A stretch of DNA of 64,000 nucleotides from Lachnospiraceae bacterium UBA4631 (GTDB taxonomy: Bacteria > Bacillota > Clostridia > Lachnospirales > Lachnospiraceae), in contig DHMX01000027.1 of NCBI GenBank assembly GCA_002406015.1, positions 1 to 64,000 of the forward strand, in the 5' to 3' direction. A model generated the notes under the pieces. It searched no databases. It saw only the letters and a list, made by a program, of their open reading frames with translations, and was not told the DNA's origin. Both the position numbers and the translations under genes were made by a program. Below, in pieces: positions 50,437 to 57,748 of this stretch (positions are counted from its first letter, which is position 1; every line of letters begins with the position of its first letter).

Positions 50437-53400
50437 TTATTTAAAGTATTCCACACCGGATTCAAAGATATACTGATTCTGGTCTCCGTAAATATTAATT
50501 GCAACCGCATCTCCCCGACGTTCTGAGTGTGCCATCTTACCCAACACTCTGCCGTCCGGTGAAGTAATACCTTCAATTGCGGCATACGAGCCATTAATAT
50601 TATAATCTTCTATCATGGTCGGATTTCCGTCAGCATCCACATACTGTGTTGCTACCTGTCCATTTGCAAATAATTTATCTATCCACTCTTTATTTGCAAC
50701 AAAACGACCTTCTCCATGCGATGCCGGAATTGCATACACACCGCCCAAAGTTGCCTTTTGCAGCCATGGAGACTTATTTGTTACCACCTTTGTATATACC
50801 ATCTTAGACTGATGCCGTCCGATGCTGTTCATTGTCAGGGTCGGTGAATCCTCCTTCTGCGGGCGAATCTCTCCATACGGAACCAGACCAAGCTTAATAA
50901 CCGCCTGGAAACCGTTACAGATACCCAGTGCCAAGCCATCCCGTTCATTCAGAAGCTTCATAACTTCTTCCTGAATCTTTTCATTTCGGAATGCAGTTGC
51001 GATAAATTTACCGGAACCATCCGGCTCATCACCTGCCGAAAAACCGCCTGGGAACATAATAATCTGTGCATCCCGAATACCTTTTGAGAACAGCTCTACC
51101 GAATCCCGGATACCCTGTGCATCCAGATTCTTAAATACAGCCGTCTGCACCTCTGCTCCTGCACGTTCAAACGCCTTTGCTGAATCATATTCGCAGTTTG
51201 TTCCCGGAAATACCGGAATAAATACCTTAGGTTTAGCAACCTTATGCTTGCATACATAAATTTCTTTTGCCTGATACACCTCTGTCGGTACTGCCTTTTG
51301 TGCCACATCCGACTGTGTTGGGAATACATCCTCTAAGGTCTTTGTCCATGCAGCCAGTGCATCCTCCATAGGAACAGTTGTATTCTCATATACAAATGCT
51401 GCATCCTCTGTTACGTGTCCGATTACAGTGCCGGCTATTCCCAGAGACTTTAACTCCTCCGGAGCCACCTCCAGAATAACAGAGCCATATTCTTTTGCTA
51501 ACAGTTCATCCTTTGTTAAGCCTTCCAGCTTCACGCCCAGCTTATTACCAAATGCCATCTTGCTAACCGCTTCAATTACACCGCCAAAGCCGACTGCATA
51601 TGCAGACTGGATTTTTCCTGCCTGAATTGCCTTATAAATATCCTGATACAGACTTAATACATATTGGTAATCCGGAATGTCATAGGCATTCTTCTGTATA
51701 TCTGCTTTCACCAATACATTTCCTGCTTTCTTAAGCTCCGGTGTTACCACTGTTTTTGCAGATGCCACATCCACCGCAAAGGATACCAGTGTCGGCGGAA
51801 CATCAATCTCATTAAAGGAGCCGGACATACTATCCTTACCGCCAATAGACGGAAGTCCCAGACCAATCTGTGCATCATAAGCACCTAATAGGGCTGCCAT
51901 TGGCTTACCCCAACGCTCCGGCTTATCTCCCAATCGTTCAAAATACTCTTGGAATGTAAACCGAATCTTAGATACATCACCACCAGAGGCTGCTATCTTT
52001 GCTACGGAATGAATGACCGCATAAACAGCTCCATGATACGGACTCCAGCTTGACAAATATGGGTCATAGCCATAGCTCATCATGGTTACGGTATCGGTCT
52101 TTCCCTTCAGAACCGGAAGCTTTGCTATCATGGTCTGAATCGGTGTTAATTGATAGATACCACCATACGGCATCGTTACGGTTCCTGCTCCGATTGAGCT
52201 ATCAAACATTTCTACAAGTCCCTTCTGGGAGCATACATTCAAATCTGCCAATGTATCCAGCCATGCTGCTTTTACATCGGTAATTTCCGGTTTCTGCTTA
52301 AAGTAGTTCTTTGGTTCCTCCGGCATTTCAACTACAACATCGGTCTCCTGATGAGCTCCGTTTGTATCCAGAAATGCTCTGGATAGATTTACTATTTCTT
52401 TTCCACGCCAGCAAAGAACAAGTCTCTTTTCTTCTGTTACTTCAGCAACCACAATTGCTTCCAGATTCTCCTCTGCCGCATAACCAAGCATCGTATCTAC
52501 ATCCTTGGAATCTACTACGATTGCCATACGTTCCTGTGATTCTGAAATTGCAAGCTCGGTTCCGTCCAGACCTGCATACTTTTTCGGTACTAAGTCCAGA
52601 TTTACCCGTAACCCGTCTGCCAGCTCTCCGATTGCTACGGATACACCGCCGGCACCAAAGTCATTACATTTCTTAATTAAATGGGCTACCTCTTCACGAC
52701 GGAACAACCGTTGTATCTTACGCTCGGTTGGTGCATTACCCTTTTGCACCTCTGCTCCACAGGTATCCAGAGATTCTACCGTATGTGCCTTAGAGGAGCC
52801 GGTCGCACCACCACAGCCGTCACGTCCGGTTCTTCCGCCTAACAGAATAATCTTATCTCCCGGGTCTGAATTTTCACGAATTACGCAGCGTCTTGGAGCA
52901 GCACCCATGACTGCACCGATTTCCATACGCTTTGCTACATAATCCGGATGATATATTTCATTTACCAGTCCGGTTGCCAGACCTATCTGGTTACCGTATG
53001 AACTGTATCCCTGAGCCGCTCCGGTTACAATCTTCCGCTGCGGCAGTTTTCCCTTCATGGTTTCACTTAACGGCTTCGTAGGGTCGGCAGCACCGGTCAC
53101 ACGCATTGCCTGATATACATAGGAACGTCCGGATAATGGGTCGCGGATAGCTCCGCCCAGACACGTAGCAGCTCCACCAAACGGCTCTATCTCTGTCGGA
53201 TGATTATGGGTCTCATTCTTAAAGCTGACTAACCATTCCTCGGTTTCTCCGTCAATTTCTACCGGCACAACAATACTGCAGGCATTGATTTCATCTGATT
53301 CTTCCTGATCTGCCAGCTTTCCTTCGGATTTTAACTTCTTCATTGCCATCAATGCTATATCCATCAGACATATGAACTTATCATCCCGTCCCTTATATAA

Positions 53401-54186
53401 CACCTCTCTGGCATCCTGATATGCATGGAAGGTTGATTCCATCATATCTTTATAATAGCCGTCACAGAATGTAACATTTTTTAATTCCGTTGAAAATGTA
53501 GTATGACGGCAATGGTCTGACCAATAGGTATCCAGCACCCGTATCTCTGTCATAGACGGAGCCCGATGCTCATCCTTCTTAAAATAGTTCTGAATATGCA
53601 GGAAATCCTGAAAGGTCATTGCCAGTCCCAAGGAATCATAGAGTGTCCGAAGCTCATGCTCCGGCATATCCTGAAAGCCTTCAAATATCTTTACATCCGC
53701 AGGCTCTTCAAATACGGTTACCAGTGTTTCCGGCTTTTCCATGGATGCTTCTCTGGAGTCAACCGGATTAATACAATGCTGCTTAATCCGCTCCATTTCT
53801 TCTTCTGAAACAGCCCCTTCAATCACATAGGTAGTGGCAGAACGAATGACCGGAGTTTCTTCTTCATTTAACAGTTTCACACACTGTTCTGCGGAATCCG
53901 CTCTCTGGTCAAACTGTCCCGGTAAATATTCGACACTGAATGCCTGCTCTGAATCCTTCATGACAAAGGCATCCTCATATAATATGTCTACCGGCGGTTC
54001 AGAAAAAACGGTTCCCAATGCTTTCTCATATGTCGCATCGGATACATTTTCCATATCGTAACGTACCAGCACCCGAACTCCTTTTACCGAAATTCCCAGA
54101 TAATCTCTGATTTCATCGTACAGCTCTGTTGCTTTTACTGCATAATCCTTTTTCTTCTCCACATAGATTCGTTTTACCTTACTCAT
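50437..54186 (-). CDS. purL: Phosphoribosylformylglycinamidine synthase, single-chain
   Basis: FGAM synthase of purine synthesis, using glutamine and ATP. The 1249-residue chain is the large form that fuses PurL and the PurQ glutaminase. Motifs: VLDTYWSDHCRHTTF, FKNETHNHPTEIEPFGGAATCLGGAIRD, GGKDSMSGSF, and the C-terminal amidotransferase with nucleophile cysteine in LGICNGFQ and the SHGEGRF histidine. Start at ATG 54186 after GGAGG; the longer frame begins inside the previous gene. It follows the two M14-like genes by 37 bases and has no clear promoter of its own. Confidence 0.97.
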   Translation of the reverse strand: MSKVKRIYVEKKKDYAVKATELYDEIRDYLGISVKGVRVLVRYDMENVSDATYEKALGTVFSEPPVDILYEDAFVMKDSEQAFSVEYLPGQFDQRADSAEQCVKLLNEEETPVIRSATTYVIEGAVSEEEMERIKQHCINPVDSREASMEKPETLVTVFEEPADVKIFEGFQDMPEHELRTLYDSLGLAMTFQDFLHIQNYFKKDEHRAPSMTEIRVLDTYWSDHCRHTTFSTELKNVTFCDGYYKDMMESTFHAYQDAREVLYKGRDDKFICLMDIALMAMKKLKSEGKLADQEESDEINACSIVVPVEIDGETEEWLVSFKNETHNHPTEIEPFGGAATCLGGAIRDPLSGRSYVYQAMRVTGAADPTKPLSETMKGKLPQRKIVTGAAQGYSSYGNQIGLATGLVNEIYHPDYVAKRMEIGAVMGAAPRRCVIRENSDPGDKIILLGGRTGRDGCGGATGSSKAHTVESLDTCGAEVQKGNAPTERKIQRLFRREEVAHLIKKCNDFGAGGVSVAIGELADGLRVNLDLVPKKYAGLDGTELAISESQERMAIVVDSKDVDTMLGYAAEENLEAIVVAEVTEEKRLVLCWRGKEIVNLSRAFLDTNGAHQETDVVVEMPEEPKNYFKQKPEITDVKAAWLDTLADLNVCSQKGLVEMFDSSIGAGTVTMPYGGIYQLTPIQTMIAKLPVLKGKTDTVTMMSYGYDPYLSSWSPYHGAVYAVIHSVAKIAASGGDVSKIRFTFQEYFERLGDKPERWGKPMAALLGAYDAQIGLGLPSIGGKDSMSGSFNEIDVPPTLVSFAVDVASAKTVVTPELKKAGNVLVKADIQKNAYDIPDYQYVLSLYQDIYKAIQAGKIQSAYAVGFGGVIEAVSKMAFGNKLGVKLEGLTKDELLAKEYGSVILEVAPEELKSLGIAGTVIGHVTEDAAFVYENTTVPMEDALAAWTKTLEDVFPTQSDVAQKAVPTEVYQAKEIYVCKHKVAKPKVFIPVFPGTNCEYDSAKAFERAGAEVQTAVFKNLDAQGIRDSVELFSKGIRDAQIIMFPGGFSAGDEPDGSGKFIATAFRNEKIQEEVMKLLNERDGLALGICNGFQAVIKLGLVPYGEIRPQKEDSPTLTMNSIGRHQSKMVYTKVVTNKSPWLQKATLGGVYAIPASHGEGRFVANKEWIDKLFANGQVATQYVDADGNPTMIEDYNINGSYAAIEGITSPDGRVLGKMAHSERRGDAVAINIYGDQNQYIFESGVEYFK

Positions 54187-54223
54187 AATGACCTCCATGG
54201 TTTTGTTTATTGTAAATTCATGG

Positions 54224-55159
54224 TTATTCATGAATCCGCTTTATCATTTTAAATGCAATGGAATTTTCAAACACCATTGGCTGAATCTGTGAATAAAATA
54301 TAATTCCATCCGTCGGTGCAACTATCCTTGATATAACATCCCCCCGAAATGAATCCACTATTTCGGCAAGAAGCTGTCCGCGGATAACCTCCATATTGGT
54401 AGATACCTTTTTCCGGAAGAAGCCCGGCATATCTGCCCGAACCGAGAGAAGTTCATCCTCCTCCAGTACCGTTGAAATATATCCACCATGACAGTTATAT
54501 CGTATTATACCCATTCTCGTCAAGAACCGAAGCACCGCTGATACTCCCTGTCTTGCCCGTTCTTCGTCAATTCGTTCAGTTGCTCCGGTATAGACCGAAA
54601 ATGCACTCGTTCCGTTCTTCTGCCAGTTATAATTCAGGGTTGTTGTGTCAAATGCCCGCTCGGTAGCCGTCAAAACATATGGCATTCCGAACAAATTTGC
54701 CAGACTGGTATTCTTAACACCCTCTTCGGTCAGACGGATGTGCGGAATAAATTCACCACCCATGTAAAAGCTGGCAAACTGGATTCCGTAATCATATTCC
54801 TTTACCCGTTCCATAACCGCAGCCGCAATCCGGCTGGTTGCCGGCCCTTTGGGATTTCCCGGAAATGAACGGTTAATATCCGTACTGTCGGATACCCAGA
54901 ATTTTTTACCTACATTCATGGAATTATAGTTCAGCGACGGAATAATCAGAATTTCTTTATTCGCTACTATGGCTCCCTTTGCTTCTAACTGTTCCAGCTT
55001 TGCTATCAACTGGGAACACATATAAAGCTGTTGAAATTCATTTCCACGCATAGCACCCATAATACAGGCTGCCTTTTCTCCATGCCCGAACCGATACCCG
55101 ATAATGGTATATTCTCCCCGGAAGGCGGTACTCATGTTAAAAATGATTTCTTTATTCAT
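54224..55159 (-). CDS. Degenerate M14/AstE-AspA-like protein (probable pseudoenzyme)
   Basis: The 311-residue product belongs to the succinylglutamate desuccinylase/aspartoacylase branch of M14: GEKAACIMGAMRGNEFQQLY, DSTDINRSFPGNP (92-104) and the C-terminal beta domain (IVAPTDGIIFYS). The zinc motif HGxE reads RGNE (R38, E41), and the later D-x-H reads Q127-F-A129; so two of three zinc ligands are gone. The catalytic glutamate region is TGATERID. It keeps the substrate-type DINR, which its partner has lost. Its ATG overlaps the partner's stop (ATGA), and the two are probably a complex. purL follows. Confidence 0.8.
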   Translation of the reverse strand: MNKEIIFNMSTAFRGEYTIIGYRFGHGEKAACIMGAMRGNEFQQLYMCSQLIAKLEQLEAKGAIVANKEILIIPSLNYNSMNVGKKFWVSDSTDINRSFPGNPKGPATSRIAAAVMERVKEYDYGIQFASFYMGGEFIPHIRLTEEGVKNTSLANLFGMPYVLTATERAFDTTTLNYNWQKNGTSAFSVYTGATERIDEERARQGVSAVLRFLTRMGIIRYNCHGGYISTVLEEDELLSVRADMPGFFRKKVSTNMEVIRGQLLAEIVDSFRGDVISRIVAPTDGIIFYSQIQPMVFENSIAFKMIKRIHE

Positions 55160-56094
55160 TGTATCTCGCCTCCATAAATCCGGGCGATTAATGCCCCTTC
55201 CTCTACTGCCGGATATTCCCGCAAGGTAAACACCAGTCCGTCACATGGGGCATAGATACGTTCCTCCACCGAACCGGTAATTACATCTACAATGGTTCCA
55301 ATCTTTTCTCCTTTTTTCACCCTCATAGAGTGCTTAATATTCGGCACAAACAATCCGCTGCTTTCCGCATTTACGAATCTGACATCACCGTCTGTGGCAA
55401 TGGTCGGTCTGCGTATTTCCTGCACCTCTCCCTGCCAGATTCCCATATATTTCATTAAAGAAAAAATACCTTCCACAATCTGATTACAATATTCATAGTC
55501 AATCCGAAGGGCTACCCCGGCTTCAATTACCATGGTCTTAACCCCTATCGCATTTAACGCATACGCAAGACTTCCCGGACGGACACTGGTAGACGGATGA
55601 ATCCAAACCAGCTCGGTATTCAGTAGCTTGGCATACGGCATAACCGTTTCCAGCACATCATCATTGAGCCGAACCTGCGGGATTTCCCGAATCAGCGAAT
55701 TACTGGAATGAATATCCAGACAAATGTCTGCTCCTGCCATATCTTTGGTGATTCGTGACGCAGCATGCTCCAGAATTACACCGTCATCATCCCCCGGAAA
55801 TACGGTATTCATATCAATATCCATTAACGGAAAATCCCGCATCTGTGCATCCAGCCCCAGCGGATTCATAGATGGATATACATCTACAATGCCGGTCAGA
55901 TTATGAAATTCGCTCTTTATCCGCCGAATTACTTCATAGCAGATATATTGTCCGCCCAATTCATCCCCATGACTTCCGGAAGCTATGCATAAGCGTTTTT
56001 CGGTTCCGTCACACTCATCCGGTGCCAACCGGTTCCGCTTTATCCGCATAACCTCTTCTACCAGCATTTCGACAGAAACAACTGTATCTATCAT
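55156..56094 (-). CDS. M14/AstE-AspA-like metallohydrolase
   Basis: The 312-residue product has the complete zinc set H42 and E45 (SHGDE) and H129 (CLDIHSS), plus E191 (VIEAG) as catalytic acid, and a C-terminal beta-sandwich (VITGSVEERIYAPCDGLVFTL). It belongs to the succinylglutamate desuccinylase/aspartoacylase group and would hydrolyse an N-acyl amino acid or amide; the substrate is unknown. The usual D-x-N-R substrate motif reads DMNT (94-97), with arginine replaced. The next gene, a relative lacking zinc ligands, overlaps it by four bases. Two RNA hairpins lie upstream. Confidence 0.85.
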   Translation of the reverse strand: MIDTVVSVEMLVEEVMRIKRNRLAPDECDGTEKRLCIASGSHGDELGGQYICYEVIRRIKSEFHNLTGIVDVYPSMNPLGLDAQMRDFPLMDIDMNTVFPGDDDGVILEHAASRITKDMAGADICLDIHSSNSLIREIPQVRLNDDVLETVMPYAKLLNTELVWIHPSTSVRPGSLAYALNAIGVKTMVIEAGVALRIDYEYCNQIVEGIFSLMKYMGIWQGEVQEIRRPTIATDGDVRFVNAESSGLFVPNIKHSMRVKKGEKIGTIVDVITGSVEERIYAPCDGLVFTLREYPAVEEGALIARIYGGEIQ

Positions 56095-56127
56095 ATCATC
56101 ACCACTTTCGTTCTCCTATAGCTATTC

Positions 56128-56215
56128 GCAAAAGGGGCTGTCCCGACATCCAGACTCCATCATCCGATTCAGGTCAGCCCACCTTTTGCTTCCGAGCGTG
56201 CAATCAACTCGAAGC
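56128..56215 (-). other. Two adjacent RNA hairpins between cheY-like gene and the M14 pair
   Basis: On the minus strand GCTTCGAG pairs with CTCGGAAGC (56188-56215, one bulge). Next, GCAAAAGG-GGGCTG pairs with CAGCCCCTTTTGC (56128-56189) around a 34-base internal region. Neither is followed by a T run, so they are not ordinary terminators. I recognise no riboswitch consensus. Confidence 0.55.
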
Positions 56216-56219
56216 TGCT

Positions 56220-56582
56220 CTATTCATTAATTACTTTCTGCAACGTTGCTACCAACTGTTCTCCGTCAAATGGCTTTGGAATAAATTCATCCGCACCACA
56301 CTGTACCGCTTCTACCATTTTATTCTTCTGACCTGCGGCTGTAACCATAACCACCTTCGATTCCGGATATGCTTCCTTAATCTTCTTTAAGCCCCCGATT
56401 CCGTCCATCACCGGCATAGTGATGTCCATGGTTACTACGTCCGGCTGTAACTCCACATATCTGTCATAGCCTTCCTGACCGTTTGTTGCTTCCCCAATTA
56501 CTGTAAAACCAGCATTTTCCAAAATCCCTCTTAATATTTTACGAGATGTTCTGGAATCATCTACTATTAATATCTTAGCCAT
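56220..56582 (-). CDS. cheY: CheY-like response regulator
   Basis: This 120-residue single receiver domain shows D8/D9, phospho-acceptor D53 (TMDITMPVMDG), T81 (MVTAAGQ) and K103 (IPKPF). It is close to chemotaxis CheY in length and sequence. The preceding gene encodes a CheX-like protein, whose family dephosphorylates CheY, so the two probably form a signalling pair. No flagellar or other che gene is in the window. Confidence 0.9.
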   Translation of the reverse strand: MAKILIVDDSRTSRKILRGILENAGFTVIGEATNGQEGYDRYVELQPDVVTMDITMPVMDGIGGLKKIKEAYPESKVVMVTAAGQKNKMVEAVQCGADEFIPKPFDGEQLVATLQKVINE

Positions 56583-56624
56583 GCTTCTCGTACCTCTCCT
56601 ATCCTAAAATCTTCCTCTTAGATA

Positions 56625-57521
56625 TTACATAATCTGCCATTTTGCTTCCAGACAGATAACCAGCTCCAGCTTCTTGCCGGATATATACATCGGAATCTTA
56701 TACATTGGTCCGTCTGTCTGTATCTTCATCTGTGTTGTATACATCATAGGCGGCAATAATTCCAATTCAATTTCCTCTTCTGACAGCTTGCTGGCATATA
56801 AGCCGTTATTACAGTTAATAAACTCACTGACTGCATCCAGTGAATCCTCATCAACTGTCTGAAACTCTTCCCGACCAAATACGGATGCTGCTTCTATTAC
56901 AGCCTCCGGCTCTCCGGAAATTCCTACAAAGAAATTAAATTCACCTTCCAATTCCTGACTTGCCATAAAAGATGCCTGATAAGAATTAATTCTCTCTGTC
57001 TGTTCCAGTCTCAGGTCTGTATCTATGAAACGCACTACATTTCTTGCCATCAATGCTATGTAATCTTTCATTACCGGCGGAATAGAGCCTTCCTTTGTGA
57101 ATACCGGCACAATCTTGTCCAAATCACTGCTCTTAATTGCATCCATGTCCAATGCACTCAGCCGTTCATCCTTCTTATATGCTTTTAATTCCTTCTGAAT
57201 CTCTTCCAGTGTCAGATAGCCATGGTCATTCAAAGCCTGTACAAACAACAGATACTGGTCTCCCTGCATCTTTAACAGAGCCTCTACCTGTTCATTTGTC
57301 AGATACCCCTTTTCAACTGCCAAGTCACCAAACCGTCTGTCATACATCTGCTGCATCTGGTTTACTTCCTCAGCCTGTGCCTCTGTCATCATTCCGTTGA
57401 CAATGGCTAACAATCCCATCCGTAACCGGGAGCTTTTCACTTCTTCCAGCATTTCCTTTTGCTGTGCTTCCGTAATAACCCCTTTGTCCTGAAGGTATTT
57501 TCCAAAATAAATCCCAAACAT
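56625..57521 (-). CDS. CheX-like CheY phosphatase with N-terminal GspE-type repeats
   Basis: The 298-residue product has two parts. Residues 1-140 contain two or three helical motifs (FGKYLQDKGVITEAQQKEMLEE, FGDLAVEKGYLTNEQVEALL, and LNDHGYLTLEEIQKEL) like the MshEN/GspE N-terminal domain, which binds c-di-GMP in some proteins. Residues 150-298 resemble CheC/CheX: DSLDAVSEFINCNNGLYASKLSEEEIELELLPP carries the E-x2-N active-site pattern. It would dephosphorylate the CheY encoded 42 bases downstream. A GGDEF-EAL gene lies divergently upstream, which fits a c-di-GMP input. Confidence 0.75.
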   Translation of the reverse strand: MFGIYFGKYLQDKGVITEAQQKEMLEEVKSSRLRMGLLAIVNGMMTEAQAEEVNQMQQMYDRRFGDLAVEKGYLTNEQVEALLKMQGDQYLLFVQALNDHGYLTLEEIQKELKAYKKDERLSALDMDAIKSSDLDKIVPVFTKEGSIPPVMKDYIALMARNVVRFIDTDLRLEQTERINSYQASFMASQELEGEFNFFVGISGEPEAVIEAASVFGREEFQTVDEDSLDAVSEFINCNNGLYASKLSEEEIELELLPPMMYTTQMKIQTDGPMYKIPMYISGKKLELVICLEAKWQIM

Positions 57522-57562
57522 CGTTTCTCCTCCAATTTTTTATTTACACCCTAATTAGTTTT

Positions 57563-57591
57563 ATTATACATAACCCACCGCTTAAAATCAA
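57563..57591 (-). promoter_or_regulatory. Promoter of the cheX-like/cheY operon
   Basis: On the minus strand -35 TTGATT (57586-57591), a 17-bp spacer and -10 TATAAT (57563-57568), about 40 bases before the start codon. Confidence 0.75.
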
Positions 57592-57685
57592 GAAGATTCC
57601 TATATTCCGGTTCTTCCTTCCGGCAATATTCCTTTTAAATCTTTTGGAATCTTTATTTGAATCTTTATTTTTCAAATATATCTCA

Positions 57686-57714
57686 TTGAATATTAGGAAT
57701 AAATTTCGTATAAT
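57686..57714 (+). promoter_or_regulatory. Promoter of the GGDEF-EAL gene
   Basis: -35 TTGAAT, a 17-bp spacer and consensus -10 TATAAT, about 35 bases before the start codon at 57749. Confidence 0.75.
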
Positions 57715-57748
57715 CATATGTAAGATTAAAGTTAGGAGTTAAGGTTGT

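Noticed and set aside
57640..57680. Repeated GAATCTTTATTT sequences upstream of the GGDEF-EAL promoter
   Set aside because: Two adjacent short AT-rich copies; such repeats are common in AT-rich spacers and show no symmetry.
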